Assembly (NCBI GenBank): GCA_950295325.1
Contig: OX485803.1
Location: 28,883,554 to 28,947,553, forward strand
Direction: 5' to 3'
Origin: Polytrichum commune
Taxonomy: Eukaryota > Streptophyta > Polytrichopsida > Polytrichales > Polytrichaceae
Length of the DNA: 64,000 nucleotides
A program made the translations under genes and the position numbers. Position 1 is the stretch's first letter; every line of letters starts with the position of its first letter. Below, one piece after another: positions 36,006 through 46,544 of this stretch. The notes below the pieces were generated by a model. The model worked only from the letters and a program-made list of their open reading frames with translations. It was not told where the DNA came from and made no database searches.

Positions 36006-36169
36006 GTGTAAGTCATTGTGAAATGCTTTTTTTTAATTCAAGATTAATTTTTTTGTTAGGAGGGTTAGGATAGATAGTATCAACAACCAATGGAGGAATC
36101 ACATCCAGTTCTAAAAGAGGATGACAACAATATATACGCACAACACAGGTATCCTGTAGCGTATGCATT

Positions 36170-36512
36170 TTACACCAGGATAGCCAAATTCTTAGAGGAC
36201 AGGACTGTAGCACAAAAATGATGAGCCTGAACACGGGAGATCTTGGTGCCCGATGAAGCTTGTTTCTGGGCATCAATTTGTTTCCTCGCACTGTGATCTG
36301 CATGTATCTGCCATGTTGTTGGCCTTCCTAATTCAAAAACTAGAGTGTCTGGATTGACCAGCTCTCTTAGTTAGCCCGGCCATGACTTGTTTGAAGGATC
36401 GATACACCTCTGTGTTGATGTCACAAATCGAATGCGGCCTACATTCACTTCTCCATAGCTCACGATTTCTCTTGCCTGCCTCAGCTCCCTTCTTGGCTAT
36501 CATCAGCAAATT
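36170..36512 (-). pseudogene. Unidentified coding relic with one frameshift
   Basis: Two overlapping minus-strand frames read like real protein. 36,512-36,333 contains RNRELWRSECRPHSIC and TEVYRSFKQVMAGLTKRA. 36,370-36,170 contains LVNPDTLVFELGRPTTWQ and ISRVQAHHFCATVLSS, then a stop. A single indel near 36,340-36,370 would join them. I do not recognise the family. The relic lies between the LINE and the diverged MULE end, so it may be a host-gene exon or a fragment of another transposon. Confidence 0.4.
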
Positions 36513-36543
36513 CTAAGAGTATGCCCCGATGCAGAAAGCCAAC

Positions 36544-37480
36544 CCCTAACATTACGAAACCCAAATGTCTTAATTTCAGCCCGAACTCCGAGGCGCAGCA
36601 GACCCGTGTCAGTCCTCGAAACCTGCACAGCGCGGCCCGCCCGGTTCTGCTTGCGATCCCGGTGCTCCCAGCATCCACGCTGTCATCTCTCCCTGCCAGC
36701 TTGTCGCGTTCTCCACCGTGGCGCCGGCCACGCTGTACCAGCGGCCACGCTGTACCAGCGGCCACCTTGTCGCCGGAAGTCCACAATGTCCCCGCCCATG
36801 CCGCCACGGTGCCATGACCATGGCCTTCACTCACCCATGGCCATGGCCTTCACTCACCCATGGCCATGGCCCTCACTCACCCATCCATGGCCTTCACTCA
36901 CCCATCCATGCGGGGAAGAATGCCGCCCTCGGGGAGTGTGTATTTTCAAACGTGCACCTACCCACCCTTGATGATTGTCTGTAACCTGCTCATTCAGTAG
37001 AGGCTCCAACTTTCGGTTGCACTAGAGTGAGTTCAAGGTGTGATGCGATTTCAACAATGATTTGGTCAGCATACACGGACAAGACCTCCTCATTGAGCGT
37101 GAGTATCAGTGTTCCTTTGCTTTTGTGATTCTGATTGATCGTAACATGTGCATTTCCTAAACAATCTGGTTTAGGGCGCCACTTGGGTGTCTTCCATGTA
37201 GTGATGCCAAGCCAAGAATGATGTTGTGAAGGTATTTGGTTAGGTGTTTGGAATGACAATACAAGTTTCATCCAAAACGACGTCAGATTTGACTTGCTTC
37301 CCACATTGCTCATCAGATTTGACTTGCTTCCCATACTCCTCATCACATTTCACTTGCTTCCCATATTCCTCATCAGATCTGCAGTCAAACATTGCTTCTG
37401 CCTCATTGAAATCTGTTCATTTACTGCTTAGTCCTCTCTGCAGCCACATTCCACTCTCTCTTGTCAAACTCATGCGACCG
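36544..37480 (+). mobile_element. One end of a diverged MULE related to 102-10,068
   Basis: Outer sequence CCCTAACATTACGAAACCCA resembles the terminus of the complete MULE. Further in, GCCGCCCTCGGGGAG and GTATTTTCAAA match the inside of its right terminal repeat region, and the order is kept. Tandem repeats lie at about 36,826-36,910 (CACCCATGGCCATGGCCTT) and 37,283-37,380 (CAGATTTGACTTGCTTCCCA). No transposase and no matching second end were found, so this is a truncated copy. Confidence 0.7.
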
Positions 37481-37622
37481 TAACAATGATGTCTTCACAG
37501 CACGCGGTCTTTATCTGCTCAAAGCGATTGGCGTCCTCTCAATGTGCTTTGGCAGTCACGTTACACCTATGCAGGGTTGTCTATCGCGACGTCATGACGG
37601 TGTCGTGCCGTCATGTCGTGTC

Positions 37623-37652
37623 GTGTCGTGACGGACCCCTCCGTCACGACAC
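37623..37652. repeat. Perfect 13-bp inverted repeat
   Basis: GTGTCGTGACGGA, loop CCCC, TCCGTCACGACAC. It lies in a CGTG-rich patch (37,590-37,655) just outside the MULE fragment. Confidence 0.8.
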
Positions 37653-37851
37653 AATAGGGTCCACGTAGGGTCAACATAGGGTGAATGGACTAGGGTGGGT
37701 AAAATACTTACCTTCTTGCCAAGGTGGCGTCCTATGTGGCAGAAAACGCCGACGTGGATGTGCATATTTCCCTTGCCAAGTAAACCATTTTGCCATTGTG
37801 TTTATCATTCTGTTAAAATCAAAGTAGAAAAATATGACTAAGGAGGGTGTG

Positions 37852-38147
37852 GGGCGGACAGGTGGGGCGGACGGGGGAGGGGGGTGGTGCGGACGGCGGA
37901 GGGGGGTGGAGCGGACGGACGGGGGGGTGGTGCGGATGGGGGAGGGGGGTGGAGCGGACGGGGGAAGGGGTGTGGAGCGGACGGGGGCGGGGGGGGGGGT
38001 GGAGCGGACGGAGGGGGTGGGGGGTGGAGCGGACGGGGGAGGGGGTGGAGCGGACGGAGGGGGGTCGAGCGGATGGGGGTTGGGAACGGGGGGGAACGTT
38101 GGAGCGGACGGGGGAACGCGGAGGGGAGCGGGGGGGAGGGGAACAGC
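37852..38147. repeat. G-rich minisatellite array 1
   Basis: Irregular units of about 17-25 bp built on GGAGCGGACGGGGGAGGGGG, G-rich on the plus strand. Open frames in all phases are artefacts of this composition. Confidence 0.9.
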
Positions 38148-38150
38148 GTG

Positions 38151-38310
38151 CAATTGCGGCCATATATTTTCTGGCAGTAGAAATAATATTGCATATTCAT
38201 GTAGAGGACTTCATTACCTATCCATGGATACCAAGAACTCATTTTTTGAACTTCATATGAATTTTTGAGAGCCAAAAAACCGAGACTATGTCCAAACTTC
38301 CAAAAAAAAA
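38151..38310 (+). repeat. Array-associated flank, copy 1
   Basis: About 160 bp beginning AATTGCGGCCATATATTTTC and ending CTATGTCCAAACTTCC followed by an A run. It is repeated at 41,672-41,817 and 45,150-45,292. The A-rich end on the same strand in all copies resembles a retroposon tail. 38,311-39,026 is AT-rich with no gene seen. Confidence 0.88.
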
Positions 38311-39026
38311 TGTTTCTGAATTATATAAATATAAATATAAGCAATTGTGAAGAATCCTTGTGAGAGAATACCATTCATAAAATTGCACACCCAATCAAAA
38401 CTTTATTCAATATCAAGTTTACAAATCACGAGTGAATATGAATCAATGTAACTGGATGTGTAGTTTTTATCATCCATATTATGGTTGTATTTCATCCGTT
38501 AACGTTTATAAAGTCAGATTTACAAAGAAGGGAGTACCATTTTGTTAACATTTAACACGTTTAACATTTATAGTGTGCAATATGTGGGGAGTAGAAGAAA
38601 GTTAACATTTAGAGATGTTGAGGATCACGTGTACAACCGATATAACTATTGCAATATTGTGCTCAACTTTAGTTAACTAGATATAACTATAGTTGACTAC
38701 ATTTTGTGGCATACCAAAATTAGAATAAATATAGGTAACTGTATTTTGGCAAGACATATCACAAACAACTATAGTTAACTTGAACTTAGCACATGGATGT
38801 GATAACAACGATGTGGCCTCACGAGAGGCGAGAACCTTGGTTAGCCTCCCATAGACTTCTTCTCGATTATGGAGCAAAAGCCTCATGGAGTATGAACATT
38901 GCACTAAGATCCATAAACCTCATACAATATACAAGTTTTGTATGAAAAAATGATGGCTTTATTTACATCTCCAACGGTTACAAAATTGGTATGATTCAAA
39001 ATTGCTGCAAAAAAAACAAAAAAAAT

Positions 39027-40942
39027 CTATTTTGCAGTGTCACGGAAGCACATTGTCGGGTTAACCATGTTGTATGGAGGGGACTTCAAAATGTTCACTA
39101 CGTGTGTGATGGTTGACCTTTCCGCTGGATTGGTCTTCGTCAATGAATCCAATGTTAACTCAAACCGCATATTCAAGCCATTTGGATCACTGTTTAGCTG
39201 AAACAAGGGGGAAGTCGCATCCCTGGCATAAATCTTCTTTGCCAAAGCACCCACTGAGAAGGACTCCGAGAGAAACATGTGCCTATGTTTCTGAGCCATC
39301 CTCACCGGAGAGGTGGATGTTCCACGCTACCCTCGTACATGGAATAATTTTGGACCAGCACAGTTGTATTTTGCTTTGTGCTTGTTCATCTCATCCACTG
39401 AATCTCTTCCATAGTTGGAGGGTGCGTCTTCACCTCCCCAGGATGCCATGCCCCAATCACACACACCAATGTAAACCGTGTTATCACGGTCTTGTGGGAA
39501 ATGCAGCATGACATTGTTGGGATTAAGGTCATTGTGCAACACGTCATGCTTGTGCACTACATCCACAATGCACATTAGAGCCCATGCCAAATAAGCTCGA
39601 TGCCTTCGATATACAACCAACCGTTTCCGTGCTTCAAAGTTTGTCCCAGGCATTTGAAGGATTGTGCGCTCGTGGGTTTCCGGAACGCTGAAGTCATAGA
39701 CCCTCATGTTCTTCAAGGAGCCTCCATTCCACCACATCGAATAGGATTCGTATGTTTTCATATTGAGGTATTGTAGCTTGATTACCCCAGGATGATCTAC
39801 TGGACACGCCAATGCTTCAATTGAACGCTCCTTTCGGTTCTCCAGACTATTCGTGGCCTTCATGGTCTTCCCAGCCCACTCTATCCAGCTAGGGATGAAT
39901 GATGCTCCATGAATTGTGACTCTCCGCACCACTCCGAAGGTCCCTTGGAAGATTTCCTTATCCAAGGCTTTGATCTCCGCATTCCTAGGCAACCATATGA
40001 CACCCTGCCGGCCCTGAGTGGCAATGTTGTCTGCCATCTGCCTGTCAATAAAAATGGGAAGGTTGCAGGCGGATGTTCCTTTTGCTGCTATTACGCCTCT
40101 TTTCCAATTCTCTAGTTTCATGTACAGCTCGGACTTCCTGCCACTACTATTTCCCTCGCTAGGATGCAGAGCATCATATGCCATTGTTGGATTGTAGATT
40201 GCTTCCCTGGCTTGTTGTTCAATCCAGGTGTCCCAATTGTTCATGCCCCTAGCTTCTTCAAACTCCGGTCCAGCCGTGGCTTCCGTGAGAATAAGCATCA
40301 ATTCGTTCCTCACCAACTCTAAACCCTTTGTACCATCATTGAGGTATTTTTTTCCAAATAAACCATGCTGTTATTTCTAAACCACTCCAACAGCACGACC
40401 CTACAATGGTTTCGAGCCTCATCGATCCGCGGGTCGCGTTTGCCTCTATTTTTCTTTTTCCTTGATTGCGAACCTAATACCGCGGACCCCTCCTCCGTCC
40501 CTTCCGAAATTGCTGGGCGTTTCTGTCCCCGTCTTTCACCATGCTCCGAACCCTGAGGTACATCACGTGCAGGGCTTTCCGGTCTTGATGTCTGCCGTGT
40601 CGGAGATCGTGGTGGCACGGACTCACCACGAGTGGCTGCATTTATATCTGTGGAACTACCTGAGCTTGGTCCCCTTCCTGTTCTCCCTCTAAGGCCACTG
40701 TTTCCCCGACTCCCACGTGTTCCACGGCTTCCACGTGTTTGGTTGCCTCCTGAATGACCAACAACAAAGAACTCTTCGCCAAACCGAAAAGGATCTGGAC
40801 GTGGGGGACGGGCTGCAGTACTTCCACTTCCGGCATCGCTTCCCGTACCCTCTCCAGTATACGCAGATGGAGTGCGTTGGAGCCAAGCACGGTGCACCCT
40901 CGTATCCTCGTCTTGGTAAGGAGCAATGTCCTCCCCCTCCAT
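39027..40942 (-). pseudogene. Protein kinase-like pseudogene
   Basis: One exon on the minus strand, with ATG at 40,942 (MEGEDIAPYQDED). The N-terminal 200 residues are Gly/Ser/Arg-rich, ending in a basic patch (SRKKKNRGKRD). The kinase-like domain follows: a glycine loop (FQGTFGVV), a candidate ATP-binding Lys (WAGKTMK), a catalytic loop with HND in place of HRD (VLHNDLNPNNVMLH), and DWG in place of DFG (VCDWGMAS). Two lesions break it: an A7 run at 40,347-40,353, where one more A would keep the frame, and an in-frame TAG at 39,327-39,329, after which the same frame continues to 39,027. It has a TATA box about 225 bp upstream of the ATG. It is probably a dead copy of a kinase-like family, perhaps transposon-borne. 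The substrate is unknown. Confidence 0.7.
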
Positions 40943-41167
40943 CGTGAAAAAAACCGTGTGAGTGAGTGAATGTAGAAATGAGTGAGTGAATGTAGAAATC
41001 AGCAAGTGAATCTGGAAAAAAAATTGCGAGGGTTCCCCCACAATTTGCCCTGCCCTCCCAAACCCCCTGAGACCCGCGCGGTGCCGCTGTCCTTGGGACG
41101 GCAACAAGGTCTTGGGTCCCTTTGTGGTGGGAGGAGAGGAAAGTGAGGGGAACTAAAGCCCCACGGC

Positions 41168-41175
41168 TTTATATA
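41168..41175 (-). promoter_or_regulatory. TATA box of the kinase-like pseudogene
   Basis: TATATAAA on the minus strand in the context GCCTATATAAAGCCG. It lies about 80 bp from G-rich array 2 and 225 bp before the ATG. Confidence 0.65.
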
Positions 41176-41255
41176 GGCAAAGCGGTGCACAATCATTATG
41201 GGATCCCGGTCGGATTTGACATGGGGCACGAAAAAGACGTATGGGGAACGTGGGA

Positions 41256-41662
41256 ACGCGGGGGCGGACGGAGGGAACGAGTGGGCGGACGTAGGGGAAC
41301 TCGGGCGGACGGGAGGGAACGTGGGGCGGACGGTAGGGGAACGTGGGGCGGATGGGTGGGGAACGTGGGGCGGACGGTAGGGGAACGTGGGGCGGACGGG
41401 TGGGGAACGTGGGGCGGACGGGTGGGGAACGTGGGGCGGACGGGTGGGGAACGTGGGGCGGACGGGTGGGGAACGTGGGGCGGACGGGTGGGGAACGTGG
41501 GGCGGACGGGAGGGGAACGCGGGGCGGATGGGAGGGGAACGTGGGGCGGACGAGAGGGAACGGGAGGGAACATGAACGCACGGAGGGGAACGTGGAGCGG
41601 ACGGGTGGGGAACGTGAGGCGGACGGGAGGGAACGGGTTGAAGGGGGCAAGGGGAACAACGT
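41256..41662. repeat. G-rich minisatellite array 2
   Basis: A regular run of about 22-bp units, GGGGAACGTGGGGCGGACGG with small changes, over 15 copies. It is more homogeneous in the centre (41,380-41,520) than at the edges. Long proline/arginine-rich frames on both strands are artefacts. Confidence 0.92.
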
Positions 41663-41671
41663 GGAATTGCG

Positions 41672-41817
41672 GCCATGTATTTTCTGGCAGTAGAAATATT
41701 ATTGCATATTCATGTAGAGGACTTCATTACCTATCCATGGATACCAAGAACTCATTTTTTGGACTTCATATGAATTTTTGAGAGCCAAAAAACGGACACT
41801 ATGTCTAAACTTTTAAA
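41672..41817 (+). repeat. Array-associated flank, copy 2
   Basis: Same sequence and orientation as 38,151-38,310, beside array 2 on the side away from the kinase-like gene. Confidence 0.9.
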
Positions 41818-41825
41818 AAAAAGTG

Positions 41826-42420
41826 TAAATGACCGAGTTCACACTATGGCCGTCCAAGTCGAGAGGCCGTGCGATTGAGTGGCCCAACTTTGTTGAGAGT
41901 CCAAAGAAATGAACTGAAAATAGCCAATAAAATATAGTAAGGGTAGCCTTAGTTGGGCATAGTGTGAAGCCTCCAAAGGCCAAGCGCAAAGTCCAAACCT
42001 TTGGCAATGAACTCCCACGGCCTCTCGGCTTGGATGGCCAAAGTGTGAAGCCTCCAAAGGCCAAGCCCAAAGTCCAAACTCAAAGGAGCATGCCACTTTA
42101 TTCCTTGCTCAAAATAACCCCTCCAATCTAACGGCCAAGATCTTGTCAATGATTGATTATTTTAATGAAAAAAAAGTTCGGCCTCTCGACGGAAGTTTGG
42201 GTTGAGCATTTTGCTATACCCAAACTTTGCTCGAGAGGCCGAACTCTTGGCGCCATAACTTCCTAAAAGTGTTGCCACCTAGGCTCTTTTGGAGGCGACG
42301 TCCTTTGGACTTCGGCCTCTAGTGTGAAGGCCGAAAGGACGGACTTTGGGCATTTCAGCATTTTCATTGGTCCAAATGTTGAACCTCTCAAAGTTTGGCC
42401 ATATTGTGAACCGGCCCTTA
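41826..42420 (-). mobile_element. Uninterrupted copy of the MULE target repeat (empty site)
   Basis: The outer ends, GACCGAGTTCACACTATGGCC and the inverse of GCCATATTGTGAACCGGCCC, form an imperfect inverted repeat flanked by TAA-like and TTA triplets. This suggests a non-autonomous element, possibly Tourist-like. Inside is a palindrome with 34-bp arms at 42,175-42,245. The reverse complement reads continuously across the MULE insertion point, with CACTTTTAG once. Internal direct repeats share GAAGCCTCCAAAGGCCAAGC. Confidence 0.8.
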
Positions 42421-43476
42421 GATTTGCAATACATGTCTTATTCTTTTTTTGGCACAAATTGAAAATTCAAATTCAAAATACAACCAACCCAGCCAAAACA
42501 GCGCAGCCTAAGTGGAAATCTATAAATAATGCTCATTTGAGGCCTATCCTTCCAAGTAGGGAGTAAGTTGCTACGGGTCACAATAAGACCTTTGACCCCC
42601 CAAATCAAATCAAATTTGTTAAGAATGTCATGGTAGGCCACGTCCGACCCTTTTTCCAAGTCCCTAAGCATATATTTCCATTCAATCCTCCCATAATCTG
42701 ATTTGTAATACATATCATAAAAGCTAATGCAATTATTGTTTTGAAGTCTACCATCAAATGATATGTAAGATCGTATGTTCACATGTGGTTGGTTTTTTTT
42801 ATGTACCAGTTTAAGCCAATACTAAAATAAAATAAACCTTATTCTATAAAATCTAGTGACACTACCATACAAGTTAGTAGAGATGTTGTATATTTTTTTA
42901 AATTATTCTATATATTTACATAACTACAACTTATAATTCTGTGAAGAATATGTATACATAATACAATAAAGTTCAAATCAATACCTCTTTTGTGCACTCA
43001 CATATACTCATACGGATTTAGTATAGTGCACCCCCCCAATTGATCACTAATGTGGGCCACATTAAATTTAAGCCCACACCAATTCCCTAGTTTAATATCA
43101 ATGTGGACCAGATTAATTTGCTTTTCTATAATGTTCTAATTTGTGTAAGGTGTTGGTAAGATATCTTTATGAAGCCTATGGGAACTCGGGGGATGCACTC
43201 TACATTATGTTTGAGAATCACGTGCGTTCATGACCCCTTCTAAAAACCCCAATGTATACCATAAGTTATATGTCTAAGTAGAGATTGTGCCAACTTGAAA
43301 TAGTCCTCGCGATTTGCGAACGTTTAACTTTCGCTGTAGGCATCGTAAAAAAAAGCGGGTGGGTTCGTTGGAAAGCTAGGAACCAAAACCCTCAAACCAT
43401 GTATGGAAACACTTCTACATGAGTGTGAGAACAAAACAATGGCACATATGTGGTAGCAATTTGGAATGACGTAGAC
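42421..43476. other. Intergenic, no gene recognised
   Basis: AT-rich. A 114-codon minus-strand frame at 42,438-42,782 has no recognisable domain or promoter. Confidence 0.4.
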
Positions 43477-43516
43477 GTAGGGTTTAGGGTTTAGGGGGTT
43501 TAGGGTTTAGGGTTTA
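43477..43516 (+). repeat. Interstitial telomere-like repeat
   Basis: About five plant-type TTTAGGG units, one with extra G, directly joined to the 83-bp satellite. Confidence 0.9.
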
Positions 43517-43975
43517 TGAACCACAAAGGTTGAAGCACAAATATGTGAATTGTTGAATGAAAGGGCAAGGGGATGCGTGTGGGTTGTGAAACCATACGAA
43601 CCAGTAAGGTTGAAGCACAAATATGTGATTTGTTGAATGAAAATGGCATTCGGATGCCTGAAATGCGTTGTGAAACCATATAAACCACAAAGGTTGAAGC
43701 ATAAATATGTGAATTGTTGAATGAAAGGGCAAGGGGATGCGTGTGGGTTGTGAAACCATACGAACCAGTAAGGTTGAAGCACAAATATGTGATTTGTTGA
43801 ATGAAAATGGCATTCGGATGCCTGAAATGCGTTGTGAAACCATATGAATCACAAAGGTTGAAATACAAATATGTACTTTGTTGAATTAAAATGACATTCG
43901 AATGCGTGTGGGTTGTGAAACCATACGAACCACTAAGGTTGAAGCACAAATATGTGATTTGTTGAATGAAAGGAC
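43517..43975. repeat. About 83-bp satellite with alternating A/B units
   Basis: Five to six units, each with GGTTGAAGCACAAATATGTG and TTGTGAAACCATA. Type A carries GAAAGGGCAAGGGGATGCGT and type B carries AATGGCATTCGGATGCCTGA. The order is A, B, A, B, a diverged B-like unit, then a partial A-like unit. Open frames on the minus strand are by-products. Confidence 0.9.
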
Positions 43976-44237
43976 AACCCATCAAATATAGAAGCTTCAA
44001 AGAGGTATCAAAGAGGTTTCCAATGTGGGTGTCGGGGGACTTTTTCAAAAAGTGCAACTAACTTTTTGACTTCACCAACTTTCTTTTTATTCCTATTGTG
44101 TTGTCTTTATCTTACCAACGAAAATTAGATCCTCTACATCTTGGATTACATCAAATATTATAAATTTCATAAAGTCCTTTGAGCTCAGTATATAAGTAGA
44201 GCATTTAGACTCATACATATAACGAGGGTAGAGTATC

Positions 44238-44702
44238 ATGGATAGGATGGGAGAGAAGAGAGACATGTTTGAGGGTCTAGGATGTGATGAGGAGATAGCA
44301 AATTTAGGTGAACCCGATATTCCATTCAATCCATCACCCGAGCGTGAGAGAAATGAGAGAAGTGCTAGAGATCGATTTCGTGATGACTATGTCATGACCC
44401 CCTTCTCACAATCTATACAAGCATGGAAGTTGAGGGCGGAGGAGGACCAACGACGATATGCGGCGAAATTCGAGATCAATGCAGTGGAGAAAGACCTAAC
44501 AAAAAGCGTGGGTGGAGATCCAAATGATGTGGTTGATTTGAGCGTGGATATTTGGGTGAAGCCCGGGGATGTGGATGACAATTCAATCGACATTGAAGAT
44601 GTCAAGGTAGCGGGAGAATCTTCAAGATCTTTGTCTTTTCGTCAGAAGAGGATAGGATTATCGCCTCATCGGCTACCATTGAAGGAACGGATGAAAAACT
44701 GA
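44238..44702 (+). CDS. Hypothetical hydrophilic protein, 154 aa
   Basis: An intact ATG-initiated frame, starting MDRMGEKRDMFEGLG. It is highly charged and contains RDRFRDDYVMTPF, then an acidic stretch (VDDNSIDIEDVK) and a Ser/Arg/Lys-rich C-terminus. There are no membrane segments or known motifs. Composition and codon use look like a real protein, and the TATATAA at 44,217 just upstream may be a TATA box. The family is unknown; it could be one exon of a larger, decayed gene. Confidence 0.4.
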   Translation: MDRMGEKRDMFEGLGCDEEIANLGEPDIPFNPSPERERNERSARDRFRDDYVMTPFSQSIQAWKLRAEEDQRRYAAKFEINAVEKDLTKSVGGDPNDVVDLSVDIWVKPGDVDDNSIDIEDVKVAGESSRSLSFRQKRIGLSPHRLPLKERMKN

Positions 44703-45149
44703 ACGATTAGCTATGTTGATTTACTTCGACCAAATCCTCTCCCAAAAATGGACCCTCGACGGAAGCCACAAGCATCTACGAGGTTGCCATGACGGAAGTC
44801 AAGTTGACGGAATGAAGTGGAATATTAAATCGTGCATGGTTTGTTCATGTATGTGATTTATAAAGGGCATTTGTACCGTCGTCGCAATAATAAAGTTATT
44901 ACTTGTACAATATGTTGTACCACTTCTATGATATATATTTTTTATAAAATTTCAACCAACCGCTTATTATTGCATACTTCTATGGGATGATAATTTGTTG
45001 GTCATCATACTACATTGGTTACTTTGTTGCTTGAGGGATCCTTCATTAGTTTTGTGTAAATAAGTACACCGGTTATGATATTTAGTGTCACATATATTAT
45101 TTGCAAAGGGCCTAAATTAGATGGGGTGCGGATGGGGGGACGCGGGAAT

Positions 45150-45292
45150 GTGCAGTAGAAATGTTATTGCATATTTATGTAGAGGACTTCATTACCTATC
45201 CATGGATACCAAGAACTTATTTTTTGGACTTCATATGAATTTTTGAGAGCCAAAAAACCGAGACTATGTCCAAACTTCCAAAAAAAGTTAAA
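45150..45292 (+). repeat. Array-associated flank, copy 3
   Basis: Matches the other two flanks from CAGTAGAAATG to CTATGTCCAAACTTCC plus an A run. A short G-rich array remnant precedes it (45,121-45,150). The long array 3 follows. Confidence 0.9.
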
Positions 45293-45299
45293 AAGTGCA

Positions 45300-46098
45300 G
45301 ATTCAAGGGGAACGCGGGAGCGGACGGATGGGAACTCTAAAGCGGACGTAGGGGAACATGGAGCGGACGAGAATGAACGTTGGAGCGGACGTAAGGGAAC
45401 ATAGGGCGGACGGAGGGGAACATGGGAGCGGACGGAGGGGAGCGGACGGGGGAGCGGACGGGGAGTGGACGGGGGGAACGCGGGAGCGGACTGAGGGGAA
45501 CGGACGGAGGGGTACATGGGTGCAGACGGAGGAGAGCGAGGGGGCGGACGTACGGGAACGGGTGCGGACGTAGGGAACGAGGGGGCGGACGTAAGGGAAC
45601 GAGGGGGCAGACGTAAGGGAACGGGTGCGGACGGGGGCGGGAACGGGTGTGGGTGCGGACTGGGGGGGGGGAACGGGTGCGTACGGGGTCGGGAACGGGT
45701 GCGGACTGGGGGGGGGAACGGGTGCGTACGGGGTCGGGAACGGGTGCGGACTGGGGGGGGGAACGGGTGCGTACGGGGTCGGGAACGGGTGCGGACTGGG
45801 GGGGGGGAACGGGCGCGGACGGTAGGGAACGGGTGCGGACTGGGAGGAGAATGGCGCGGACGGGAGGGAACTGGTGCGAACTGGAGGGGAACGCGGGGGG
45901 CGGACGTAAGGGAACGGGTGCGGACTGGGAGGGGAACGGGTGCGGACTGGGGGGGAACGGGCGCGGACGGGAGGGAACGGGTGCGGACTGGGGGGGAACG
46001 GGCGCGGACGGGAGGGAACGGGTGCGGACTGGGAGGGGAACGGGCGCGGACGGTAGGGAACGGGTGCGGACTGGGTGGGGAACGGGGAGCGGATGGAG
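45300..46098. repeat. G-rich minisatellite array 3 (about 800 bp)
   Basis: Units vary from the left edge (GGGAGCGGACGGAGGGGAAC) to the right (GGGAACGGGTGCGGACTGGG). In the centre a longer period of about 54 bp recurs four times, marked by GTGCGTACGGGGTCGGGAAC. The array ends seven bases before a TATA box. Confidence 0.92.
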
Positions 46099-46101
46099 GG
46101 G

Positions 46102-46109
46102 TATATAAG
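46102..46109 (+). promoter_or_regulatory. TATA box directly after array 3
   Basis: TATATAAG on the plus strand (GGGGTATATAAGTGGAGG). It is about 440 bp before the ATG of the coiled-coil gene, so a 5' leader or leader intron is implied. Confidence 0.55.
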
Positions 46110-46544
46110 TGGAGGGGACCACTTACATACCCCACTCCACTGCTTGTGGGCGCCCGGACGACCCTCCTCTACTACAAAGTGCGGGGTAGCGGGGTGCTCG
46201 GAGGAGTTAAGGATCCTTTTTTTGGGATCCTTTTATATTTTTTTTACTGACCTGTTTGTGGGTGTGATCCACGTGGACCCGTTCCCTTGTGACGTGGCAT
46301 ATTGCCTTTTTGGCATATTCCTTGTGATGCGCCCAGTCAACTGGCCTCTGCGTGAGCGCTGGTAGGGGGGTGCTCGAAGGGTGTGCTGAATTTTTTAACT
46401 TTAATTTTTAACGACATTTTTGAACTAATTCCATAGCAACACTATTTTGAAGTGTATGCTTGGATGTTTTGTAGTACTATTATGAAGTGCAATTAGTAAT
46501 TTAAAAATTAGAGTTCTAGATTAGAATTAGAAACTACAATTTGG

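Noticed and set aside
36826-36910. Regular short repeats considered as a CRISPR array
   Set aside because: A simple 20-bp tandem repeat without unique spacers, in plant nuclear DNA, inside a MULE end.
37834-38275. Long Gly/Arg- and Pro-rich frames in array 1
   Set aside because: Open in all phases because the array is G-rich and lacks stop codons; no start context and no conserved protein.
40999-41781. 200-codon frames on both strands in array 2
   Set aside because: Composition artefact of the 22-bp G-rich repeat. The minus-strand frame upstream of MEGEDIAPYQDED is also not coding, as it crosses the TATA box.
43500-44057. 185-codon minus-strand frame
   Set aside because: Runs through the 83-bp satellite and repeats the same peptide.
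45164-46250. Frames of 240-320 codons in array 3
   Set aside because: Repeat-encoded Pro/Arg or Gly/Arg sequence, present on both strands.
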